In this document: in pieces, positions 17,301 to 25,106 of the stretch
Numbering within the stretch: position 1 is the first letter of the stretch
How the letters are laid out: each line of letters begins with the position of its first letter
Assembly (NCBI RefSeq): GCF_001042635.1
Contig: NZ_AP012331.1
Span: 310,001 to 374,000, forward strand
Source: Bifidobacterium scardovii JCM 12489 = DSM 13734
GTDB taxonomy: Bacteria; Actinomycetota; Actinomycetes; Actinomycetales; Bifidobacteriaceae
Direction: 5' to 3'
DNA length: 64,000 nt
Notes under the pieces: model-generated
Seen by the model: only the letters and a program-made list of their open reading frames with translations
Databases searched by the model: none
Told to the model about the DNA's origin: nothing
Program-made: the position numbers and the translations under genes

Positions 17301-18245
17301 ATGACCACCGCAAACCACGCGCCCAGCACGGCGCATGCGGTCGCCAAGGAGAACAAGAAAGCCATCCAGGCGCGCAACCTGCGCACCGGCATCCTGTTCA
17401 CGGCGCCCGCGCTGATCGTACTCGCGATCTTCGTCTTCTATCCCGCGATCAAGACCTTCGTCACCTCGCTGACGTCCGATCGCATCAACCGCTCCGGCAA
17501 GTTCGTCGGATTCGACAACTACATCAAGCTGTTCCAGAGCGCCGACTTCTGGACCGACGTCAAGAACACCCTCGTCTACGCGGTGCTCTACGCCCCGATC
17601 GTCGTGATCGTCGCGCTCGCGTTCGCGCTGCTGCTCAACCGCAAGGACCTGAAGTTCGTCGGGTTCTTCCGCACCTGCATGTTCCTGCCGTTCGTCATCT
17701 CGCTGACCGTCGCCGCCATCGCATGGCAGTTCATCCTCTCCCCGTCGCTGGGCTTGGTGCCGTACTGGATCTCGCTGCTCGGCGGGCAGGCGCACATGGA
17801 TCTGCTCGGCACGCGCGAGACCGCCATGGCCACCATCGTGTTCATCACCGTGTGGAAGAACTTCGGCTACTTCATGGTCATCTTCCTTGCCGGCCTGCAG
17901 GGCATCTCCGCCGAACTCTACGAGGCCGCGTCGCTCGACGGCGCGAACGCTTGGCAGAAGTTCCGCTTCATCACGCTGCCGGCCCTGCGCCCGACCTTCA
18001 ACTACGTGGTGATCTTCGGCCTGATCGGCTCCTTCCAGGTCTTCGACCAGATCTTCATCCTGACCTCCGGCGGCCCCGCCCGCGCCACCGAGACCATCGT
18101 GTACCGCATCTACACCGAAGCGTTCGGCAACGGCAAGCTGGGCTATGCCTCGGCGCTGTCGTACGTGCTGCTGATCATGACGCTCATCGTGGGCCTCATC
18201 CAGCTGTACACCAACAACAAGCATGAGAAGGAGGAACTCGCATGA
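17301..18245 (+). CDS. ABC sugar-importer permease, MalF/UgpA type
   Basis: 314 aa integral membrane protein with six predicted helices. The ATG at 17301 follows ggaggagcaa; the TTG at 17289 overlaps that RBS and was rejected. The cytoplasmic EAA loop, which contacts the ATPase, is visible as ELYEAASLDGANAWQKFRFI. It is co-transcribed with the binding protein (69 bp gap) and overlaps the next permease by 4 bp. No ATPase gene is present; bifidobacterial CUT1 systems commonly share a housekeeping MsmK-like ATPase encoded elsewhere, which is inference here. Confidence 0.93.
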   Translation: MTTANHAPSTAHAVAKENKKAIQARNLRTGILFTAPALIVLAIFVFYPAIKTFVTSLTSDRINRSGKFVGFDNYIKLFQSADFWTDVKNTLVYAVLYAPIVVIVALAFALLLNRKDLKFVGFFRTCMFLPFVISLTVAAIAWQFILSPSLGLVPYWISLLGGQAHMDLLGTRETAMATIVFITVWKNFGYFMVIFLAGLQGISAELYEAASLDGANAWQKFRFITLPALRPTFNYVVIFGLIGSFQVFDQIFILTSGGPARATETIVYRIYTEAFGNGKLGYASALSYVLLIMTLIVGLIQLYTNNKHEKEELA

Positions 18246-19165
18246 GCGCCGCAACCTCCGCCGCGAACCTGTCCGCCGCACAGGAGCAGGAAAACGCGCG
18301 CATCAACGCCGAAAACGAACGGCTGCGCCGCAAGGCGACCACCCGCCGCCGCGTCGGCCTGGGCTTCAGCTACTTCGCCCTGATCCTCATCACGGTCCTG
18401 ATGATCTTCCCGCTCGTGATCGTGGTGCTGGTCTCCTTCACCCCGAACGAGGTCACGCAGACCTGGCCGCCGAAGATCATCCCGAGCGCCTGGACGCTGA
18501 GCAACTACACCGACCTGTTCTCCCGCCTGCCGATCGGCCGCGAGATGCTCAACACCGTCGTCTTCGCCGGCGCGGTCACCGTCATCTCGGTGTTCTTCGA
18601 CTCGCTGGCCGCCTACGGCCTGTCCCGCGTGGACTTCAAGGGTCGCGGCCTGCTGCTCGGCGTGCTCATCGCCACCATGATGATCCCGGGCATGGCCCTG
18701 CTCATCCCGGTCTACAAGCTGCTCGCCAACATGGGTCTGGTCAACAGCTACCTCGGCATCATCATCCCGCGTATGGCCGATGTCGGCGGCATATTCCTGC
18801 TGCGCCAGTTCTTCATCTCCATCCCGAAGGATCTCGACAACGCGGCCCGCATCGACGGCGCCGGCGAGTTCCGCATCTTCGCGCAGATCATCCTGCCGAA
18901 CGCGGTTCCCGCGATCCTGACCGTGGGCATGTTCAACTTCATGGGCAACTGGAACGACCTGCTCTGGCCGTTGATCATGACCTCCAAGCCGGAGACCCGC
19001 ACCATCACCGCCGGTCTGGCCATGCTGACCGGCCATGGATCGTCCGTCACCCCATACGGCGTGGTGATGGCCGGCGCGCTGATCTCCGCGCTGCCGCTGC
19101 TCGTCGTGTTCTTCTTCGTGCAGAAGCGCTTCGTCGAAGGCATCGCGATGACCGGCATGAAGTAA
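18242..19165 (+). CDS. ABC sugar-importer permease, MalG/UgpE type
   Basis: 307 aa, partner of the preceding permease with an ATGA start/stop overlap implying coupled translation. The N-terminal ~35 residues are a charged Gln/Glu/Asn/Arg-rich cytoplasmic segment. Six helices follow, with the EAA loop DLDNAARIDGAGEFRIFAQI and the family ending FVEGIAMTGMK. A strong terminator at 19223-19266 closes the operon. Confidence 0.93.
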   Translation: MSAATSAANLSAAQEQENARINAENERLRRKATTRRRVGLGFSYFALILITVLMIFPLVIVVLVSFTPNEVTQTWPPKIIPSAWTLSNYTDLFSRLPIGREMLNTVVFAGAVTVISVFFDSLAAYGLSRVDFKGRGLLLGVLIATMMIPGMALLIPVYKLLANMGLVNSYLGIIIPRMADVGGIFLLRQFFISIPKDLDNAARIDGAGEFRIFAQIILPNAVPAILTVGMFNFMGNWNDLLWPLIMTSKPETRTITAGLAMLTGHGSSVTPYGVVMAGALISALPLLVVFFFVQKRFVEGIAMTGMK

Positions 19166-19222
19166 GCCGCATCTTCGATCGAGCCGGGCGCTTTCCTTCC
19201 CGTCCGGCCCGAGAACCCTCGC

Positions 19223-19266
19223 AGTGCCGTGCCGCAGCTCCTCCTGCGGCACGGCACTCGTTTTTT
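19223..19266 (+). terminator. Rho-independent terminator of the ABC operon
   Basis: A 15-bp perfect stem (agtgccgtgccgcag, 19223-19237, with 19244-19258), loop ctcctc, then cg and six T (19261-19266). Confidence 0.95.
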
Positions 19267-19269
19267 ACG

Positions 19270-20341
19270 TGTAACTCAGCGCGCTCCCGCAGAATCGAAG
19301 GCACCGTCACCTGCGCGAACTTAGGGCGATCGTTCCCGTCAGTTCCGCGAGTCTCACCGGTCTCGCCGCCTCCATGCCCCGCCTGCGCCGCAAGGGCCGG
19401 CACGCGCCCCTCGATGCGGTCGCACAGCAGATCCACCGCGATCCGGGCCGCGTCGCGCAGATTTGGATCCACCGAGCTCAACGCGGGGTACAGGTACTGG
19501 GAGTCGACCGAATCGTCATACCCGAACACCTTCACATCCTGCGGCACGCGGATGCCCTGCCGCCGCAGCTCCTGCAACGCCCCGGCCGCCAGCAGATCGC
19601 TCATGCAGACGATACCGTCAGGCCGCAGCCCCTGCTCGATCATGCTCCGCACCGCCATCTCGCCCGTCGGCTGATACCAGACCTCGGCGGGGATCTCCAG
19701 CGCCGGGTCGTGCTCCAATCCCGCGTCGCGCAACGCCTGCCGGTAGCCTTGCAGCCGGCGGGGCGCGGCGCCCGCGGTCTGCCCCTCATGCACGCCGATG
19801 ATGGCGATGCGCTGGCACCCGTGTTCGGCGAGGCGTGCCGTGGCCCGGTACACGCCGACCATGTTTTCGGTGGTCACGCGGTCATGAGTCGTCAGCGGCA
19901 GCTGATCGCCGAAGATGACCAATGGTTTGGCGAAGTCGATGCTGGGCTCGTCCTCCACCGACAGGAACAGCGGGCTGATGATCAGACCGGCCGCCAAGGA
20001 TGCGAGCGGGCCGTGCAGCAGGTCGAGCTCGTGCCGGTCGGGCTGAACATCACCTGCTTGCCCCGCTCCTGGGCCTCCTGTATGACAAAGGACAACAGCT
20101 TGGCGAAATACGGCACCTGCGGATCGGGAATGCACAGGCCGATGATGTCGCTGCGGCCGGAGCGCAGGTTCTTGGCCGTCACGTTCACGGCGTAGCCAAG
20201 CTCGTCGATGGCGTCCAGCACCTTGCGGCGCGTGGAGTCCTTGATGAATTCGTAGTCGTTGACCACATTCGAGACGGTTTTCAGCGATACGCCGGCCAAC
20301 TTCGCCACATCGTTCATCGTAACGTGTTTCTGCGTGGCCAT
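19270..20341 (-). pseudogene. LacI-family repressor, frameshifted in the effector domain
   Basis: The ATG at 20341 (RBS gagaggg) begins MATQKHVTMNDVAKLAG, an HTH and hinge nearly identical to the 12964 regulator (SLKTVSNVVNDYEF). Near base 20022 the frame breaks: the original frame ends after about 120 residues, while the neighbouring frame continues as ELDLLHGPLASLAAGLIISP. Aligned with the paralogue, T-LYSREG-ELD is reduced to five bases, consistent with a 13-bp deletion. The downstream frame has no stop at the expected C-terminus and stays open to 19047, through the terminator and into the permease 3' end. It faces the ABC operon, whose promoter has its own operator type. A functional HTH fragment or a sequencing error are alternatives. 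Confidence 0.8.
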
Positions 20342-20545
20342 GATCCCTCTCCGGTTCGTAACGATGGGGTGGCGCGCCGCAGCGCCTCGGCCCCGATGGT
20401 TCCCGATATCCACTGTACCGCTGTGCCGTGCGCGGCGCGGGGCACGCGAGCGGGCCATCTGCCTTTGCAGGGCGCTGCAGCCGTGCCGCGGGTGTGGCAT
20501 GGAGCGTCTTTGAGGGGGATGAGAGGCGGCGAATGCGCGCAAGAC

Positions 20546-20654
20546 TCGAGTTGTCGGTGCGTGAGTTCCGAGAGAAGGCGTTTTTAGGCGTTTTGTAGCG
20601 CTATTTTCGGGCATACAACCGGTTGTGATACTTACCCACGCACCGACAACTCGA
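20546..20654. repeat. GTTGTCGGTGCG-ended inverted-repeat element, copy 2
   Basis: 18-bp perfect terminal inverted repeats (tcgagttgtcggtgcgtg, 20546-20563, with 20637-20654) around a ~73-bp core. The core has the internal palindrome caaccggttg. It lies between the decayed lacI gene and gluQ. Confidence 0.85.
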
Positions 20655-20828
20655 ACCTTTTATACCGAAAGCCCTGTGATTGGTGATTTACGGCTCATCG
20701 AGCTTGCGCTGATCGGTGTTCCTCCCGATGGATGGTCGTATCCACAGCAGTGCGCGAAGCGGCGCGCCGCGTGCCGTGCCGGAACATGGCATGCCCATTC
20801 CTTAGCGGAGGCAGGTGGTTGCAGTCGC

Positions 20829-20948
20829 TCCTCCCGCTGGCGGGAGGTGGCGCGCAGCGCCGGAGGGTGGTCGGATGGCTGGCGGTCCAATTACCGGTCA
20901 CCCTCGCCATCCCGCTACCTCGCCATCCCGCTACCTCGCCATCCCGCC
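20829..20948. repeat. Two-hairpin element (20829-20873) and a 16-bp tandem repeat (20902-20948)
   Basis: The first part pairs ctcccg/cgggag, then ggcgc-gca-gcgcc, then ggagggtgg, a variant of the window-wide family. The second is three units of cctcgccatcccgcta, the last incomplete. No gene is seen between 20655 and 21048. Confidence 0.75.
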
Positions 20949-21048
20949 TTCCCGCCGGACGCCGGATAATGGTATGGTCAGCCGCATAGCCGTCTAGCCG
21001 CATCAGACCGCATCATAACCGCTGTGCGGCAGCCATCGGAGGGGGACC

Positions 21049-22014
21049 ATGACCGGACGATTCGCGCCGACGCCATCGGGACGCATGCACATCGGCAACG
21101 TGTACGCGATGCTGGGCGCGTGGCTGTCCGCGCGTTCCCGCGGCGAGCGTATGGTGCTGCGCATCGAGGATATCGACCGACCCCGCGTGCTCCCGGACGC
21201 CGACCGCTGGATCATGGACGATCTGGCTTGGCTCGGGATGGACTGGGACGGCGACCCCGTCTACCAGTCCGACCGCCTGGATCGATACGAGGAGGCGTTG
21301 GCCGCGCTGCGCGAGGCCGGCGTGATCTATCCATGCTTCTGTTCGCGCGCCGACATCCGCGCGGCATCCGCGCCGAATGAAGGCGATGGGTTCGTGCTGT
21401 ACCCGGGTACATGCCGGCGATTGCTGCGGAGCAACCCCGATGAGGTGCGCGCCCGCCTTGCCGCCGGCCGCCAGCACTCGCTGCGCCTTGCCGTGCCTCA
21501 ACCAGAGGAAGGCGACTCCGCGGTGACTTTCGACGATCGTGTGTTCGGCCCGCAGTCCTTCGACTTGGCGCGGGACTTGGGGGATACGGTGATCCGCCGC
21601 GCGGACAGCCTGTTCTCCTACCAGTTGGCGGTCACGGTGGATGACCTCGACATGGGCGTGACCGATATCGTGCGAGGCCGCGACCTGCTGCGTTCCACCG
21701 CCCTGCAGCTCCACATCCGCGAACTGCTGTCCGATCGGGAACCCGTGCCGGCGCCGGCCTTCGCTCATTTGCCGCTCATCGACAACGCCGCCGGCAAACG
21801 CCTCGCCAAGCGCGAGCGTTCGTTGGACATGGGGGCGCTCAAGGCGCGCGGCGTTACCCCGCAGCAGGTCATCGGCTACTGCGCATGGCTGCTGCGGCTC
21901 GTGGACGAACCCGTCCCCTGCACTCCAAGCGACCTGCTGCCCAACTTCTCATGGTCTCCGCTCGCCGCCAATCCCCAAGACCGCGCCATCCCCGACAACC
22001 CCTTCGCCCTGTAA
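21049..22014 (+). CDS. gluQ: Glutamyl-Q tRNA(Asp) synthetase (GluQ-RS)
   Basis: Truncated class I glutamyl-tRNA synthetase paralogue that attaches glutamate to queuosine at position 34 of tRNA(Asp); 321 aa, the usual length without an anticodon-binding domain. It shows [14 protein letters not shown] (HIGH-type motif, residues ~14-17), a zinc site (Cys96-x-Cys98, then Tyr118-x3-Cys122), and a KMSKS-like loop [12 protein letters not shown] ggaggggacc precedes the ATG. It stands alone between repeat-rich spacers. Confidence 0.92.
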   Translation: MTGRFAPTPSGRMHIGNVYAMLGAWLSARSRGERMVLRIEDIDRPRVLPDADRWIMDDLAWLGMDWDGDPVYQSDRLDRYEEALAALREAGVIYPCFCSRADIRAASAPNEGDGFVLYPGTCRRLLRSNPDEVRARLAAGRQHSLRLAVPQPEEGDSAVTFDDRVFGPQSFDLARDLGDTVIRRADSLFSYQLAVTVDDLDMGVTDIVRGRDLLRSTALQLHIRELLSDREPVPAPAFAHLPLIDNAAGKRLAKRERSLDMGALKARGVTPQQVIGYCAWLLRLVDEPVPCTPSDLLPNFSWSPLAANPQDRAIPDNPFAL

Positions 22015-22065
22015 CCCTCCTCTGCTGTCCCAGCCAGTCTGACCGCGAAGTGGCCCTCGATATTG

Positions 22066-22252
22066 GGCCCCCTCTCTGAGGGGAGCTGGCCGCGAAGCGG
22101 CCTGAGGGGAGCGAAAGCAAAGCTCGCGTCAAATCAGTTTGGCATGCTCCCGCTGGCGGGAGCTGGCTCGCGAAGCGAGACTGAGGGTGGTTAAAAGCTG
22201 TGGTCAAGGCATACCCAGTCAGCCACACCACCAGTCAGCCACACCACCAGCC
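22066..22252. repeat. Tandem two-hairpin elements (22066-22192) and a 16-bp direct repeat (22216-22252)
   Basis: Two family members in the same orientation: one with cccctctctgagggg then ggccgc-gaa-gcggcc, one with ctcccgctggcgggag then ctcgc-gaa-gcgag. They are followed by cagtcagccacaccac twice plus a partial third copy. No open frame of note. Confidence 0.8.
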
Positions 22253-22387
22253 ACCCACCAGCGGGATCGAAGTACGTGCCGTATGTCTCTCTGCAACACC
22301 CCACCCCCGCGTCTGCCTCGTGACAACACCCGGCGAAAACTTCCCCCGTGAGGCTACGATAGTGGTGCATACGACGAGGGGAGCGGC

Positions 22388-23260
22388 ATGACGGCTTACA
22401 TGGATCACAAGGATCTTGCCAACGAGACGATCGATGCGGCGCGCGCGCAGGAGATAACCGACAACGTGCACCGCGTACTGGACTCCGTGGCCAAGGCGGA
22501 ATCCGACGCCGGCCGTGACGGCGGTTCGGTGCGTCTGCTGGCCGCCACAAAGACCCGCGACGTCGGCGAGATCATGGCCGCCATCGACGCCGGCGTGCGC
22601 ATGATCGGCGAGAACCGCCCGCAGGAGGTGGCCGTCAAGGCCTCCGGGCTGATGCGCCAATGCGCGCAGCGCGGGTTCTCGTTGGGTGTGGGCGAGGAAG
22701 TCCCTGTCACGCCTAATGCCGATGTCGCCGATGCCGCCACATCCGGCACATCCGGCACAGGCAATGCCCCCACGCACATTCCCCTCCACCTGATCGGCCA
22801 GTTGCAGAGCAACAAGATCGGCAAGGTGCTGCCGGTGGTGGACACGATCGAATCCGTGGACTCCATCGAGCTCGCGGAGAAGATCTCCCGCCGCGCGGTG
22901 ATGCGCGGCGTCACGGTCGGCGTGCTCCTGGAGGTCAACGAATCCGGCGAGGCCTCGAAATCCGGCTGCGATCCGGCGCACGCGATCATGCTGGCGCAGC
23001 GCATCGGCACACTGGACGGCATCGAGCTGCAGGGGCTGATGACCATCGGCGCGCATGTCGACGACGAGCGCACGATCCGCAAGGGATTCGTGCATCTGCG
23101 CCGCACGCGCGACCAGATCCTCGACGCGAAGGCGCCCGGCACCGAGCGCTGCACGGAGCTGTCGATGGGCATGACCCACGATATGGCGCTCGCCATCGCC
23201 GAGGGATCGACGATCGTGCGCGTCGGCACGGCCATCTTCGGCCAGCGCGCGTTCGTCTGA
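22388..23260 (+). CDS. YggS/PROSC-family pyridoxal-phosphate homeostasis protein
   Basis: PLP-binding alanine-racemase-fold protein involved in B6 and amino-acid homeostasis rather than racemisation; 290 aa, slightly long. The PLP lysine is in LLAATKTRDV. Other family blocks are MIGENRPQE, HLIGQLQSNKIGKVLPVVD, GLMTIGAH and LSMGMTHDMALAIAEGSTIV, ending in VRVGTAIFG. An Ala/Thr/Gly-rich insert at residues ~105-135 lengthens a surface loop. In this phylum the family often sits near cell-division genes, but here it is isolated. Confidence 0.92.
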   Translation: MTAYMDHKDLANETIDAARAQEITDNVHRVLDSVAKAESDAGRDGGSVRLLAATKTRDVGEIMAAIDAGVRMIGENRPQEVAVKASGLMRQCAQRGFSLGVGEEVPVTPNADVADAATSGTSGTGNAPTHIPLHLIGQLQSNKIGKVLPVVDTIESVDSIELAEKISRRAVMRGVTVGVLLEVNESGEASKSGCDPAHAIMLAQRIGTLDGIELQGLMTIGAHVDDERTIRKGFVHLRRTRDQILDAKAPGTERCTELSMGMTHDMALAIAEGSTIVRVGTAIFGQRAFV

Positions 23261-23520
23261 TCGATACTCCCTTTGGTCAAGGAGGGGGTCGCCGTTGACA
23301 GTATGCGGCGGTAGACTATCCATGATCGGGTGGTAGTCGTGCGAAGATCGGCCGAGTCGTGGCCGGCCGCCGCGTGACGGCGGCATACAATATTCGGCGG
23401 CTGTTCGGCGGAGGCCAGCGATATTCGCCGGCTGACCGGCGCGATGCCGGCCGTCATGCGGCGGAGAGCTTGCGGCTGGCCGCTGGTCGGCCATCGGATG
23501 GTGCATAGGACGGAGGATGC

Positions 23521-24615
23521 ATGGTGCGCGAAGCGAGTGAGACCGGCGGGGTGGATTCCGACGCCAGGCGCCAGGTCCGTCATCATGCCCAGCGCCGGCC
23601 AAGGGGCGCGCGCAGGCGTGCCGCAGCCCCTCGTCCGCGCCCGTACTCCACGTATTCGTTCGAACAGACCGTCGATGTCACCGATGTGGTCACGGAACGC
23701 AAGCGTCTGCGCCGTTCGCTGCTGATCATGCGCGTGATCGCGCTGCTGCTGTTGATCGCGTCCATCACCGTGGCGGGGTTCCCCGTGGTCATGCAGTACC
23801 GCAGCTCGCTGGCATTGGCGAGGACGTCTACCGAGGCCGCCCAGCACGTGGAGGGCTGGCCGTACCCTCAGGCCGAGGATTCCTTGGCGTCCGCGCATGA
23901 GTACAACCGCAAGCTTGCCGAGTCCGGTCAGCCGGTGTTGGGCGAGGCGGTCGACCCGTTCTCGTCGGCGCAGGGCGGATCGCATGCGAAAGGCGAGGAT
24001 TCGGCCGCGTCCAAGGATAAGGAGTACCAGTCCCAGCTGGACAGCGGCAACGGCGTGATGGGCACCATCAAGGTGCCGAGCGTGTCGATCGAGCTGCCGA
24101 TCTACCACGGCACGTCCGAGGAGGCGTTGGCCTCCGGAGCCGGCCATCTGTATGGTACGAGCCTGCCGGTAGGCGGCGACTCGACGCATTCGGTGATCAC
24201 CGGTCACCGCGGCCTGGTGGAGGCCCTGATGTTCACCCGTCTCGACGAGGTGAAGAAGGGCGACTTCTTTTATATAGAGGTGATGGGCGAGACGCTCGGC
24301 TACGAGGTCGACCGCATCACGGTGATCGAGCCGGACGACACGAGCCAGCTGAAGATCGTGCCGGGCGAGGACCGCGTCACGCTGATGACCTGCACGCCAT
24401 ATGGCGTGAACACGCATCGTCTGCTGGTGTCGGGCCACCGCGTGGAGATCCCGCTGCCCGCGCCCAACCCGGGCGACGTGCACGACGGCCGCAATATGGG
24501 CGTGATCGTCGGCGCCTGCCTGCTGCTCGGCGGCTGGCTGCTGGCCGCCCTGATCACGCGCCTGCGCCACCTACCCTGGCGCGTCATGCGCCACGCCGCC
24601 TGGCGCCCCCGCTGA
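23521..24615 (+). CDS. Class C (pilin-polymerising) sortase of pilus locus 2
   Basis: 364 aa. A basic ~40-residue cytoplasmic tail precedes a membrane segment (MRVIALLLLIASITVAGFPV). The lid motif Asp-Pro-Phe is visible in AVDPFSSAQ, a class C hallmark that gates the active site. The barrel carries ELPIYHGTSEEALASGAGHL, catalytic His in STHSVITGHRG, TLMTC Cys and Arg in NTHRLLVSGHR; a second membrane helix lies near the C-terminus. RBS ggagg. Unlike locus 1, the sortase gene precedes its pilin genes, and a two-hairpin repeat and a 370-bp structured leader separate them. Confidence 0.92.
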   Translation: MVREASETGGVDSDARRQVRHHAQRRPRGARRRAAAPRPRPYSTYSFEQTVDVTDVVTERKRLRRSLLIMRVIALLLLIASITVAGFPVVMQYRSSLALARTSTEAAQHVEGWPYPQAEDSLASAHEYNRKLAESGQPVLGEAVDPFSSAQGGSHAKGEDSAASKDKEYQSQLDSGNGVMGTIKVPSVSIELPIYHGTSEEALASGAGHLYGTSLPVGGDSTHSVITGHRGLVEALMFTRLDEVKKGDFFYIEVMGETLGYEVDRITVIEPDDTSQLKIVPGEDRVTLMTCTPYGVNTHRLLVSGHRVEIPLPAPNPGDVHDGRNMGVIVGACLLLGGWLLAALITRLRHLPWRVMRHAAWRPR

Positions 24616-24633
24616 CCCCGTATCAGTCCATGA

Positions 24634-24737
24634 GAGGGCCGTCGGCGCAGCCGACTGAGGGGAGCAATGCTTCCCGCCCAAGTCCTCCAGCCTCCGCCCC
24701 CGCTGGCGGGGGCCGTCGGCGCAGCCGACTGGGGGGT
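24634..24737. repeat. Two-hairpin dispersed elements (pair)
   Basis: Half element gtcggc-gca-gccgac then tgaggggagc, and a complete one: cccccgctggcggggg, gtcggc-gca-gccgac, tggggggtgg. Confidence 0.8.
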
Positions 24738-24938
24738 GGTCATGGTCGCAAAAACATCAATCCCGTGCCACGCAGCCTCCGCCTCCCCAACCCAATCCAG
24801 CACCCCCGTAATCCCCTAATTCCCCGTTCCCCTAAACCTTCGAATTTCTTAGAAACGCTTAGTTGGCGCTAAGATTTCCTTCGTCCCCCGTAGTACGGCG
24901 TGTCATTCCGTAATTTGGCGATTTTATCTCGTCTCGAA

Positions 24939-25018
24939 GGGGTGAACTTTCGAGGGGCTGCAAACACCCGAAATCATCCGATATTCGGTATTCACGAGGG
25001 GGAGTTCACTCCCCCGTC
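24939..25018 (+). promoter_or_regulatory. Leader of the large adhesin with competing stem-loops
   Basis: A stem gggggag/ctccccc with loop ttca lies at about 24999-25016. The upstream segment ggggtgaact (24939-24948) can instead pair, with one bulge, to agttcactcccc of the same region. This would allow alternative folds in the 5' leader; the regulatory role is an inference. Confidence 0.4.
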
Positions 25019-25106
25019 AGGGTGTACGCGAACCGGGGTAATCGCAATTAACGTCGCCCATTGTAGGCGCATACTGGGCTTTGGTATGCGCGAACGACAG
25101 TAAGAG

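Noticed and set aside
15840..18281. 813-aa antisense frame over the ABC operon
   Set aside because: Overlaps two certain genes and the promoter region; no family features.
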